A stretch of 64,000 bases of DNA, from positions 2,046,001 through 2,110,000 of the forward strand of contig NZ_CP090976.1 in NCBI RefSeq assembly GCF_021513235.1, in the 5' to 3' direction. A model generated the notes under the pieces. It searched no databases, had not been told where the DNA came from, and saw only the letters and a program-made list of their open reading frames with translations. Positions 25,988-34,919 of the stretch are shown here, one piece after another. The DNA comes from Kaistella sp. 97-N-M2 (GTDB lineage Bacteria; Bacteroidota; Bacteroidia; Flavobacteriales; Weeksellaceae). Position 1 is the first letter of the stretch. Each line of letters begins with the position of its first letter. The position numbers and the translations under genes are program-made.

Positions 25988-26511
25988 TCATTTTCAAAAC
26001 TTTTGATGGATTCCTCCGCAAATTCGCGGAGTTGCTGCATTTCCTTTCTTGCCTTAATTTGCCCGAGCCGTGCTGCGGCATAAGTTGCGCCGAGGCAAAA
26101 AAGCGTAACAAATGAAGCTGAAAGCGCCCAGGGAAAATCGTTGCTTTTAATCTGTTTTTCGACGAACCAGATGGTGATAAAAACCATCCATAAGATTCCG
26201 AAAATAAAATAGAGGAACATAAAGAAGGTCCACACGGCAGAAGTAGGACCAAAGACACCGCGAATCACCGTCTTTTTCTCCTCTTCGTCGATGTTGGTGA
26301 TGAGCGCCAGGCAGGGTTTCCAAAAATTATTATGCTCGGTTTTCACCGTGATGGTTGCAGCTTCGTTGTTTACATTTCCGCAATAATCTGCAGATTTTGC
26401 TTTCAGAAAGTTAACAAGCAGATCGCTGTACTTTTCACGACTGATGTCCGTAAAAATTTTGAATCGCGGTCGCGACCGAATGCTGTCTAAAACGGTTTCT
26501 TCAATTTGCAT
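25945..26511 (-). CDS. Uncharacterised two-TM protein
   Basis: Starting at the ATG at 26511 (MQIEETVLDSIRSRPRFKIF), the protein has 188 residues; an ATG at 26532 would add seven. The N-terminal half is soluble (to about residue 82). Two membrane helices follow, at about 88-112 (WTFFMFLYFIFGILWMVFI) and 122-142. The tail is a charged helix that ends in AAGRPASDAVAN. I do not recognise the family. It overlaps the upstream retropepsin-like gene by 11 bases on the same strand, so translational coupling is likely. It overlaps the convergent L,D-transpeptidase gene by 43 bases. Confidence 0.72.
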   Translation of the reverse strand: MQIEETVLDSIRSRPRFKIFTDISREKYSDLLVNFLKAKSADYCGNVNNEAATITVKTEHNNFWKPCLALITNIDEEEKKTVIRGVFGPTSAVWTFFMFLYFIFGILWMVFITIWFVEKQIKSNDFPWALSASFVTLFCLGATYAAARLGQIKARKEMQQLREFAEESIKSFENDYAAGRPASDAVAN

Positions 26512-27835
26512 CTTGGTAGGGAATAGGGTCAACTAATATGATCTGTAAGGTCATTTTTTCTTTATTTCTTTCGATTTCAAAATTAAGATGGGTGCCGTCC
26601 TCCTGGCGCAACATGTCGTTAATTTTTTGCAGTGTAAGATCGCCCGCTTTTCGTTTATTAATACTGATTATCTGATCGCCCTTCATCATGCCGGAGGCTG
26701 CGCAAGGTGATGCTTTTCGGCAACCTGCGACGGAATATTGGGGTTTCAGTACAAAGTTATATTTAAAAGTGCTGGCTAATTCCAAATTGACGTTTGTATC
26801 GCTGTTTTTATCATTGCGAATCGTTTCTACTTTTACGATATCCTTTTCCCAGGTCATGCCATCGTGCTGAATATCCAAACCGCTTTTGTTGAATAAAAAA
26901 GGATCGTCGAAATGCTTGTTTTTTTTTAGGTAAATTTTATTTTCGGGATAATCGAAAATAATGGTAAACCGCCGCAAAATATCACTTCCGATGGAACCTT
27001 TCCGATCCGGCACAATTCGTAAACTTTGAATAGAATATTCGTCGGGCATCGCCGCTAAAGGTTTTATAAAAGAATAGTCTCCCAGATAAAGACCGTGAAT
27101 CCGGCTTCTTTTGCCGAAAATATCACCGTTAAATCCCTGGCCCAAATAATCTTCGATATTCGGACGGTTATAAACAAAATCTTTAATTAATTTAGGAAAG
27201 AGCCAAACGGCGTCGCTGTTACCGAGATCCAACAGCATTTTTGAGGAAACTTTCTGGTTGGTCATTTCAACGTCGGCCATGATGTAAGGTTTGCTGCTCT
27301 CAATGGAAATGCTGAATTCTTCAAACCTTTTTTTCCGTTTCTGAACACTCGCGTCGTCATTATAAACCGTTATTTTTTTTGATATATAATCAATTTGTAC
27401 CGCGTGATTTTTAAAAAACTGATAGCCAATAATTCCATTTACAGGAATGCCCACATGGGAAGAAAAATTAATGCTTTCATCTAAAATTATAAAAACCGTA
27501 TGTTGCAGATCTGTAAAATCTTTACCAATTTTAACGATGTTGTTGTCGGAGCTCAAACCTTCAATATTCTTATTTTCGCCCAGGCCCGAAAATTTAATTT
27601 TCGCCACGTCGTTAAAGTTAATTTCTTTATCATCTAAACTGAAAAGAATTGTTTCGCGTACGCCGGAATCCAGGAGAAAAGTCACATCCACACCATTAAT
27701 ATTCAGCGGTATAAAAATTAAATTATTAATAAGCTGAAAAGGAATGACGGTTTTCTTTTGATGGGTCATCTCAAAACCATTTTGCCCCCAATAAAATGAA
27801 AAAAAGAGCAGGAATATGATTTTTACCAATTTCAT
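26501..27835 (-). CDS. Exported retropepsin-like aspartic protease with PDZ domain
   Basis: The ATG at 27835 gives a Sec signal peptide (MKLVKIIFLLFFSFYWGQ) and 444 residues; the ATG at 27883 would hide it. Two retropepsin-type half domains carry the motifs FLLDSG (Asp56) and LLDLGNS (Asp203), so both candidate catalytic aspartates are present, the second in a DLG instead of DTG/DSG context. A C-terminal PDZ domain spans about 365-435 (AASGMMKGDQIISINKRKAG). Such exported aspartyl protease/PDZ proteins are common in Bacteroidota with unknown substrates. It is followed by a coupled membrane-protein gene. Confidence 0.84.
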   Translation of the reverse strand: MKLVKIIFLLFFSFYWGQNGFEMTHQKKTVIPFQLINNLIFIPLNINGVDVTFLLDSGVRETILFSLDDKEINFNDVAKIKFSGLGENKNIEGLSSDNNIVKIGKDFTDLQHTVFIILDESINFSSHVGIPVNGIIGYQFFKNHAVQIDYISKKITVYNDDASVQKRKKRFEEFSISIESSKPYIMADVEMTNQKVSSKMLLDLGNSDAVWLFPKLIKDFVYNRPNIEDYLGQGFNGDIFGKRSRIHGLYLGDYSFIKPLAAMPDEYSIQSLRIVPDRKGSIGSDILRRFTIIFDYPENKIYLKKNKHFDDPFLFNKSGLDIQHDGMTWEKDIVKVETIRNDKNSDTNVNLELASTFKYNFVLKPQYSVAGCRKASPCAASGMMKGDQIISINKRKAGDLTLQKINDMLRQEDGTHLNFEIERNKEKMTLQIILVDPIPYQDAN

Positions 27836-27924
27836 GCAATGAAGGTACAATTTTGCTGCGAAATCTCCCGTAATTTTAACCAAAATTGCGAGGGATGAAA
27901 TTTTAAAAAGCCTAAATTTGTTGC

Positions 27925-30468
27925 ATGCGATACGAAGAAAAAACAGAAAAATTCCGCCAGCTGGTGCAGAATAAATTCCAGATCTACAACTCCCTTTTTA
28001 TGAGTTTGCCCTACGATAAAATGAGTAATATTGGGATGCTCCTGCCTTTTTTATATGAAGAAAGCAAAACGGGATATGAGAAAGGTCAAAACCCGGAAGA
28101 AATAATGGAAGCTTTTTTCCAAAAACACACCGAACTGAGAACGGAGGAGCAGAAAACGGAACTTCTTTTTAAGATCATTCAGTATATCGAAAGGCAGGTG
28201 GTTTTGTTTGACAGCATTGAAGATGCGGCGTTTGCCGAACTTCATTCCGAAAGCGATGCGGGCACTTTACTGCAGCTGCACGAAAGAGCTTCGCAGGAAC
28301 ATCTTTTAGACAAGACGAGAGAAAAAATGAAGGATTTTGCCATAAAAGTCGTCTTCACCGCGCATCCCACGCAGTTTTACCCGAACGCGGTGCAGCGGAT
28401 TCTGCACGATTTACGGTCGGCGATTATGAAAGATTCGGTAAGTGAAATTGATATGCTTTTGCAGCAGCTGGGTAAAACACCGTTCGTCAACAAAGAAAAA
28501 CCCACGCCGCTGGACGAAGCCATGAGCATTATTTTCTATTTGCGCTATGTTTATTACGATACGATTGGCGAACTCTATAAAAAACTCAAGACCTCTTTTG
28601 AAAACAAATCTTTTACGCCAAATCAGGATATGATTCAGCTGGGTTTTTGGCCGGGCGGCGACCGCGATGGAAATCCTTTCGTTACCGCCGACATCACGAA
28701 GAAAGTGGCTGCCGAACTGCATTTTTCTATTTTGAAATCGTATTATGAGCATTTAAAAAATTTAAGAAGAAGATTGAGTTTCCGCGGTGTTTCGGAAATT
28801 TTAGAAGCTTTAAGCCATCAGCTTTACGACTCCATATTTAAAGAAGATTACACGATTACTTCCGACCAAATTTTAGAACATTTAAGCAAAGCGGAAAACA
28901 TCATCACCCGGGATCACAACGGATTATTTCTGAATCTTCTGGAAGATTTCAAAGACCGTGTAAAAATTTTCGGGACGCACTTTGCCACCTTAGATGTTCG
29001 CCAGGACAGCCGCGTTCATCAGGAAATCATCGATGAGATTATCTCGCAAAAATCTGGTTTATCCAATGAAAATCTTTCAACCGAAGAAAAATTGAAATGG
29101 CTGTTAGAAACGGATGTTATTTTAAAGCCGGAAGAATTCGACGGCATTACAAAAGATACCTTAGAGAACATTCACAACATTAAAGAGATTCAGAAAAGAA
29201 ATGGCGAACGCGGGATGAGCCGCTATATTATTTCCAACTCCGACCATATTAAAGATGTGCTGAACGTTTTTGCACTTTTCCGCCTGTGCGGTTATAAAGA
29301 GGAAGAAATTCGCATGGATATCGTTCCGCTTTTTGAAACTATGGAAGGTTTGAATGCGGGCGAGAACGTGATGCGGCGGTTGTATGAACTTCCTGTGTAC
29401 CGAAAACATCTGGACCGGCGTGGGAAAGAGCAAACTATTATGCTTGGTTTTTCCGACGGCACAAAAGATGGCGGTTATCTGAAAGCCAACTGGGAGATTT
29501 ACGAAACCAAAGAACAGCTCACCAAAGTGTCGGAAGATTATGACGTAAAAGTAGTTTTCTTCGATGGCCGCGGCGGACCACCCGCGCGAGGTGGCGGAAA
29601 AACGCACGATTTTTATGCTTCGCAGGGAAAAACGATCGCGAATAATAAAATTGAAATTACCATTCAGGGCCAAACCATAACGAGCGTTTTTGGCAATAAA
29701 GATCAGGCGAAATATAATTTCGAACAGTTGCTTACCGCCGGAATTGAGAACGACGTTTTCAAAAATTCAAAAAAAGATTTAAGCGAGAAAGAGCGAAAAC
29801 TCATTGAAGAACTTGCCGACATCAGCTTTATTAAATATTCAGATCTAAAGGCGCATCCCATGTTTGTGCCCTATCTCCAGGAAATGAGCACGCTGGAATA
29901 TTACGGCAAAACGAATATCGGCAGCCGCCCGACAAAGAGAGGTGCTGGCAACAAAATCCGCTTCGAAGATCTGCGTGCCATCCCTTTTGTCGGGTCCTGG
30001 AGCCAGCTGAAGCAAAATGTCCCCGGATTTTTCGGCTTTGGATTTGCGCTGAATTCTTTGAAAAAAGACGGTCGTTTCGAAGAAGTTGCCGCACTTTACA
30101 AAGGTTCGGATTTCTTTAAAACTTTGGTTTTAAATTCCATGATGAGCATGAATAAATCCTATTTTCCGCTTACCTATTACATGAAAAAAAACGAAAAATT
30201 TGGGGAGTTTTGGACGATTTTATTTGAAGAATTTGAATTGTCGAAAGCATTAATGCTGGAATTAACAGGCTTTAAAATGCTGATGGAAGAGGAACCACTT
30301 TCCAGAAAATCTGTGAAAATAAGGGAGAAAATCGTGCTACCACTTTTGAGCATTCAACAATATGCGCTGATGAAAATTCAAAAAGAAGAAGGCAACCGCG
30401 ACGCGTATGAAAAACTTGTTATGCGTTCGCTTTTTGGAAATATTAATGCAAGCCGGAACTCTGCCTAA
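27925..30468 (+). CDS. ppc: Phosphoenolpyruvate carboxylase
   Basis: An 847-residue enzyme that carboxylates PEP to oxaloacetate to replenish the TCA cycle. It has the catalytic His147 in VFTAHPTQFY, the FWPGGDRDGNPFV segment, MLGFSDGTKDGGYL, and a Gly-rich loop written GRGGPPARGG (548-557) where most enzymes have GRGGxxGRGG. The protein ends NASRNSA, whereas most PEPCs end RNTG. It is shorter than the roughly 880-residue proteobacterial enzyme, which I believe is usual in flavobacteria. The core motifs make the assignment secure; the altered loop and C-terminus are the oddities. Confidence 0.93.
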   Translation: MRYEEKTEKFRQLVQNKFQIYNSLFMSLPYDKMSNIGMLLPFLYEESKTGYEKGQNPEEIMEAFFQKHTELRTEEQKTELLFKIIQYIERQVVLFDSIEDAAFAELHSESDAGTLLQLHERASQEHLLDKTREKMKDFAIKVVFTAHPTQFYPNAVQRILHDLRSAIMKDSVSEIDMLLQQLGKTPFVNKEKPTPLDEAMSIIFYLRYVYYDTIGELYKKLKTSFENKSFTPNQDMIQLGFWPGGDRDGNPFVTADITKKVAAELHFSILKSYYEHLKNLRRRLSFRGVSEILEALSHQLYDSIFKEDYTITSDQILEHLSKAENIITRDHNGLFLNLLEDFKDRVKIFGTHFATLDVRQDSRVHQEIIDEIISQKSGLSNENLSTEEKLKWLLETDVILKPEEFDGITKDTLENIHNIKEIQKRNGERGMSRYIISNSDHIKDVLNVFALFRLCGYKEEEIRMDIVPLFETMEGLNAGENVMRRLYELPVYRKHLDRRGKEQTIMLGFSDGTKDGGYLKANWEIYETKEQLTKVSEDYDVKVVFFDGRGGPPARGGGKTHDFYASQGKTIANNKIEITIQGQTITSVFGNKDQAKYNFEQLLTAGIENDVFKNSKKDLSEKERKLIEELADISFIKYSDLKAHPMFVPYLQEMSTLEYYGKTNIGSRPTKRGAGNKIRFEDLRAIPFVGSWSQLKQNVPGFFGFGFALNSLKKDGRFEEVAALYKGSDFFKTLVLNSMMSMNKSYFPLTYYMKKNEKFGEFWTILFEEFELSKALMLELTGFKMLMEEEPLSRKSVKIREKIVLPLLSIQQYALMKIQKEEGNRDAYEKLVMRSLFGNINASRNSA

Positions 30469-30674
30469 AACGTTTTAATTAGTTTTAAACCAACCGGTGC
30501 CCAGATAAAATCTTCCACAGGAAGAACAGAAACATTCTGTGAAAATTTCGTAGGATTGATGTTCCTTAATAAACAGCCGAAGAATCGTTTACCGCGGGGA
30601 TTTCCTGAAAAGTCTTTTTGTTCGAACGATAATTTTGCCGTTGTCAATGTCTTCAATTTTGCACTATCTGAAGC
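30465..30674 (-). pseudogene. Possible remnant of an unknown coding sequence between ppc and the subtilase
   Basis: An open frame of about 68 codons on the minus strand lacks an ATG; the first usable start is TTG at 30656. It overlaps the ppc stop by four bases. The translation (LSFEQKDFSGNPRGKRFFG, then VSVLPVEDFIWAPVGLKL) looks more protein-like than a chance frame, so it may be the 3' end of a decayed gene. I could not assign a family. The rest of the roughly 330-base gap holds only AT-rich sequence and the subtilase terminator. Confidence 0.22.
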
Positions 30675-30739
30675 TTAGTAATTTTATCTTTTTTAAAAAG
30701 CAAATATTTTCATTTTTTTCTAATTTAATAGTGTTGCAA

Positions 30740-30768
30740 TAAAAAAGACTTTCAAAAGTGAAGGTCTT
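30740..30768 (-). terminator. Terminator after the subtilase gene
   Basis: On the minus strand the stem AAGACCTTC/GAAAGTCTT (one mismatch) is followed by T6, about 28 bases past the subtilase stop. Confidence 0.7.
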
Positions 30769-30796
30769 GTTGTGATGGAATATTTAGTTTAATTCA

Positions 30797-32404
30797 TTAC
30801 TGCTTCAGGATTTTCTCAATGAATTCGTTTTTGTCCGTTTTTATTTTTATAAAATAAACACCTTTTGCAACACGATCAATATTATTAGTTTTATCATTAG
30901 TCAGCGCCTGAATTTTTCTGCCCAAAACATCATACAGATCGACTGAAAGTATTTTCTCGGCGGTAGAAATAGTAAAGGTAGATTTCACGGGATTTGGATA
31001 AATTTTAAGAGAAGATTTCGTGCTGCTTTCGCCCGTTGCTAACTGTGCTGTTGTGAGCGAATTGCCAAAATTTAAAATTCCGTAACCCATCGGATCCGTA
31101 TGGTTCGGGTACAATGACGATTTTTCGCGCAGCAGATTTCGAACTTCGGTTAAAGATTTTGTCGGGATCGCCTGGAGCAAACATGCCACGCCACCTGCCG
31201 CGAGCGGTGTCGCGAAGGATGTTCCACTGTTGGTTGTTGCACCGTTGTTGTAACCCATCGCAGTGGAGCTTCCGCGCGCACTGGCATCTGGCTTAATGAT
31301 TCCCACGGAATTCGGCCCGTACGAAGAAAAAGAAGAACTCGCTCCGGAAGAATTCACGGCGCCAACCGTAAAAACTTTTTCGTTATCTGCAGGTGTTATG
31401 ATGTAATGCCAGGAGTTTTGTGCTTCGTTTCCGGCGGCCGCAAGTACAAAAATGCCTTTTTCGACGGCAATCTGCGCCGCCCTTGCGATAAATGAAGTGG
31501 TGCCATTCATATCGGAATACAGTAAATTATACCGTGAGTCATCAAAATCGTAGTATCCAAGCGAGGTTGTAATGACGTCGACCCCTTTGCGGTCGGCCTC
31601 TTCGGCAGCTTCCGTCCAGTATAATTGTTCTTCGGGAATTTCATTTACCGCATCTTCCGACGCATACAAATAGAAATCTGCATCAGGCGCCGAGCCGACA
31701 AAAGTATTATTTACATAGCCTGCGATGGTTCCCAAACAGTACGAACCGTGATTATTCAGAGAATAAGAATAGATATCGGCGTTTTTATTGATAAAATTAT
31801 AGCCGCCTTTTATCTGGCCATTATTTCGGATTCGGGCGTACGCAGATCCTGTGTTCACGGTTGGAAAACCCGTATCGATAATGGCGATCGTCACGCCGGC
31901 TCCGGTGTAACCAGCGATATGAAGGGGCCGAAGGTTGATCTGATTAATTTGCGACAGACCCGTGCCGTAATTAAAATCTGTTTTTCCGATGGTGTTATTA
32001 AATTCATCGAACTTGTTTACCTTTTTACCGTCGTTTTTTCCACCGTTCGGATGTTTGATGAAACTTTCCACAGACTGCACAAAAGATAGCGTTTGAAGTT
32101 GCATAATCTGCGCCGCAGTAGCATTTACCGCGACGCCGTTCAGCCATTTTGAATAGTCCGTAACCACGTAGCCGAGATCTCTCACATTCTGTATGTAGGA
32201 AGCTTCGACAGGCGCATCCTGATCATTCAGCGCAATTCCTAATCTTGTTCTTCGGTCTAAAGATTTTTGCGAAAGTTCGATCGACGGATTAGCATAGAAG
32301 GCTGCTTTGTTCGGTTTATCCTTAAAGAACACGAAAACAAGTTCGGTCTGCGCATTTGAGAAGGTAAAGACGAGAAAGATAAAAACCGATAGTATTTTTT
32401 TCAT
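30797..32404 (-). CDS. S8 family serine peptidase with type IX secretion sorting domain
   Basis: I choose the ATG at 32404 (MKKILSVFIFLVFTFSNAQ, a signal peptide), giving 535 residues; the ATG at 32470 adds 22 residues ahead of it. The subtilisin triad is visible: Asp177 (IAIIDTGFP), His219 (NNHGSY) and Ser396 (NSGTSFATPLAAG), with the oxyanion segment AAAGNE near 325. A C-terminal type A sorting domain from about residue 462 (LKIYPNPVKSTFTIS ... KGVYFIKI) targets it to the type IX system, where PorU would cleave it. It is probably a secreted or surface protease. A hairpin terminator follows. Confidence 0.92.
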   Translation of the reverse strand: MKKILSVFIFLVFTFSNAQTELVFVFFKDKPNKAAFYANPSIELSQKSLDRRTRLGIALNDQDAPVEASYIQNVRDLGYVVTDYSKWLNGVAVNATAAQIMQLQTLSFVQSVESFIKHPNGGKNDGKKVNKFDEFNNTIGKTDFNYGTGLSQINQINLRPLHIAGYTGAGVTIAIIDTGFPTVNTGSAYARIRNNGQIKGGYNFINKNADIYSYSLNNHGSYCLGTIAGYVNNTFVGSAPDADFYLYASEDAVNEIPEEQLYWTEAAEEADRKGVDVITTSLGYYDFDDSRYNLLYSDMNGTTSFIARAAQIAVEKGIFVLAAAGNEAQNSWHYIITPADNEKVFTVGAVNSSGASSSFSSYGPNSVGIIKPDASARGSSTAMGYNNGATTNSGTSFATPLAAGGVACLLQAIPTKSLTEVRNLLREKSSLYPNHTDPMGYGILNFGNSLTTAQLATGESSTKSSLKIYPNPVKSTFTISTAEKILSVDLYDVLGRKIQALTNDKTNNIDRVAKGVYFIKIKTDKNEFIEKILKQ

Positions 32405-32639
32405 AGGAGTAATTGTTTTATGACAGCAAATATAAGAAATTGGTAAAAAAAGCGTAATAAATTTTAACATTTATTTACATAGTAATATTGATATGCGGTG
32501 TTGTTTGGTTTATTATTAATTTCTTCGATAATAATTTCTGAACTTCGCTACAACTTCTTTTTTTAATTTTTAAAACAATCATTAACTTACCTCCGGAAAA
32601 ACAATGATGCTTTAAATTTTTTCAAAACCTTAATTTTCC

Positions 32640-32647
32640 TAAATTTG
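32640..32647 (+). promoter_or_regulatory. -7 box for the DegT-galE operon
   Basis: TAAATTTG matches TAnnTTTG and lies 13 bases before the aminotransferase ATG. No -33 element is clear. Confidence 0.45.
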
Positions 32648-32660
32648 AACAAATATTTTT

Positions 32661-33794
32661 ATGAAAAAAATTCAGATGGTTGACCTCCAAAGTCAATACT
32701 ATAAAATAAAAGCCGACGTAGATAATGCAGTTTTAAACGTCATCGATTCTGCAGCGTTTATCAACGGACCCGAAGTAAAATCTTTTCAGAATGAACTTCA
32801 GGAGTATTTAGACGTTAAACATGTTATTCCGTGTGCCAACGGTACCGATGCTTTACAGATTGCCTTGATGGCGCTGGATTTAAATGAAGGCGACGAAGTT
32901 ATTACGGCAGATTTTACGTTTGCAGCCACGGTGGAAGTGGTACAGCTGCTGAAGCTAAAATCGGTTTTGATCGATGTTGACTACGATACTTTTACGATTG
33001 ATATAGATCGTCTAAAAGCAGCCATCACCCCAAAAACAAAAGCCATTATTCCGGTGCACCTTTTCGGGCAGTGCTCCAATATGGAAGCGGTTTTGAACGT
33101 AGCAAAAGAACATAACCTTTTTGTAATCGAAGATAATGCGCAGGCCATTGGATCCGATTTTACTTTTTCTGATGGAAGCGTAAGAAAAGCCGGAACCATG
33201 GGTGTTTTAGGGACAACATCTTTTTTTCCCTCGAAGAATTTAGGTTGTTACGGCGACGGTGGTGCGATTTTTACCAATGATGATGAGCTGGCTCATAAAA
33301 TAAGAGGAATCGTAAATCACGGAATGTACGAAAGATATTACCACGATGAGGTTGGCGTAAACTCGCGATTAGACAGTATTCAGGCGACGGTTTTACGGAA
33401 AAAACTTCCGCTTTTGGATGGTTATAATGATGCCAGACGAAAAGCCGCCGATTATTATGACGAAGCTTTTGCGGGGCAAAACAATATTCTAACGCCGAAA
33501 CGAGCCGATTATAGCACGCACGTTTTTCATCAGTATACGTTAAGAATTACAAACGGAAAACGAAACGAGCTGCAACAGTTTCTCACCGAAAAAGAAATTC
33601 CCGCCATGATTTACTATCCTGTAGCTTTAAGAAAACAGAAAGCCTATTTTCAGGAAAGTGATCCGAAAGATTTTGTAAATACCGACAAATTACTGGATCA
33701 GGTAATTTCGCTTCCGATGCATACCGAACTTGAAGAAGAGCAACTGAAATATATTACAGATGCGGTTTTGGATTTTATGAATAAAAATAATTAA
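32661..33794 (+). CDS. DegT/DnrJ/EryC1/StrS family aminotransferase
   Basis: A 377-residue PLP enzyme. Lys192 (SFFPSKNLGCYGDGGA) is the Schiff-base lysine and Asp158 (IEDNAQAIG) contacts the cofactor ring. The family transaminates keto-sugars linked to nucleotides for lipopolysaccharide, glycan or surface polysaccharide synthesis. The sugar product cannot be read from the sequence. Its stop overlaps the galE start by one base (TAATG), which points to translational coupling and to a shared role in activated-sugar supply. Confidence 0.9.
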   Translation: MKKIQMVDLQSQYYKIKADVDNAVLNVIDSAAFINGPEVKSFQNELQEYLDVKHVIPCANGTDALQIALMALDLNEGDEVITADFTFAATVEVVQLLKLKSVLIDVDYDTFTIDIDRLKAAITPKTKAIIPVHLFGQCSNMEAVLNVAKEHNLFVIEDNAQAIGSDFTFSDGSVRKAGTMGVLGTTSFFPSKNLGCYGDGGAIFTNDDELAHKIRGIVNHGMYERYYHDEVGVNSRLDSIQATVLRKKLPLLDGYNDARRKAADYYDEAFAGQNNILTPKRADYSTHVFHQYTLRITNGKRNELQQFLTEKEIPAMIYYPVALRKQKAYFQESDPKDFVNTDKLLDQVISLPMHTELEEEQLKYITDAVLDFMNKNN

Positions 33795-34816
33795 TGGGTA
33801 CAATACTGGTTACCGGCGGTCTCGGTTATATTGGTTCTCACACGGTTGTAGAACTTTTACAAAATAATTTTCAAGTCATCATTGTAGATGACCTTTCCAA
33901 TTCTGAAAAATTTATCCTTGATAATATTGAAAAGGTCGCAGGAAAAAGACCCGTTTTTTTTCCTTTCGATCTTAAGAGAAAAGAATTGCTTTCGCAGGTG
34001 TTCGATGCCTATGAAATTGACGGTTGTATAAATTTTGCCGCTTTTAAAGCAGTAGGAGAGAGCCAGGAAAAACCTCTGGATTATTACGAGAACAATCTAT
34101 TTTCTCTCATTAATATTCTGCAGGAATTCAAAAAAAGAAATATTTCAAACTTTATCTTCAGTTCTTCCTGCACGGTTTACGGCCAGGCTGATGCGCAACC
34201 CATCGATGAAAACACGCCTTTGAAACTGCCAGAATCTTCGTACGGAAAGACAAAGCAAATGGGCGAAGAAATTTTGAAAGATTTCGCCACGGCTTATCAA
34301 AAGAAAGTTTCATTATTAAGATATTTTAACCCCATCGGATCGCATCCCACAGCACTTCTCGGAGAGTTACCCATTGGCGTTCCCAACAACTTGGTTCCGT
34401 ATGTTACGCAAACTGCTTCCGGAATCCGGGAGAAGCTATCCATCTGGGGAAATGATTATGAGACCCAGGATGGCACCGCCGTTCGTGATTATATTTATGT
34501 GGTGGATCTCGCGAAAGCTCATGTAAAAGCTTTGCAGAAACTCATGAACGAATCTTCCGACACCATTATTGATATTTATAATCTCGGCACCGGAAAAGGA
34601 TCCTCGGTATTAGAAGTCGTCGAGGCTTTTGAAAGCGCAAACGACGTTAAAGTTCCCTATCAGATTTGTGAAAGAAGAGCGGGCGATATTACCATCGCAT
34701 ATGCCAATGCCGATAAAGCCGAAAGAGAACTGGGCTGGAAAGCGTCTACTTCCCTCGAAGAAGCTTTAAGAACAACCTGGGAATGGCAGAAATATCTGGA
34801 AAGCAGAAAATCATAA
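33794..34816 (+). CDS. galE: UDP-glucose 4-epimerase
   Basis: A 340-residue extended short-chain dehydrogenase. The NAD-binding loop is GGLGYIG (8-14). The catalytic residues are a Ser in FSSSCTVYG and Tyr150/Lys154 in SSYGKTK. SLLRYFNPIGSHPTALLGE is a hallmark of GalE, and the C-terminal part has YNLGTGKGSSVLEVV. It interconverts UDP-glucose and UDP-galactose in the cytoplasm. It is coupled to the upstream aminotransferase by the one-base overlap. A terminator follows at about 40 bases. Confidence 0.94.
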   Translation: MGTILVTGGLGYIGSHTVVELLQNNFQVIIVDDLSNSEKFILDNIEKVAGKRPVFFPFDLKRKELLSQVFDAYEIDGCINFAAFKAVGESQEKPLDYYENNLFSLINILQEFKKRNISNFIFSSSCTVYGQADAQPIDENTPLKLPESSYGKTKQMGEEILKDFATAYQKKVSLLRYFNPIGSHPTALLGELPIGVPNNLVPYVTQTASGIREKLSIWGNDYETQDGTAVRDYIYVVDLAKAHVKALQKLMNESSDTIIDIYNLGTGKGSSVLEVVEAFESANDVKVPYQICERRAGDITIAYANADKAERELGWKASTSLEEALRTTWEWQKYLESRKS

Positions 34817-34854
34817 CCTGATTACCGAAATCTGAAGTACAAAAATTCAAAAAG

Positions 34855-34886
34855 ATCCTGAAAAAATTAATTTTCAGGATTTTTTA
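34855..34886 (+). terminator. Terminator after galE
   Basis: A 10-bp stem ATCCTGAAAA/TTTTCAGGAT (34855-34864 with 34871-34880) is followed by T7. It may also serve the convergent receptor gene, since A-rich sequence flanks it on the other side. Confidence 0.8.
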
Positions 34887-34919
34887 TGGTTTTTTGAAAG
34901 GGATGTTACCCATTAAAAC

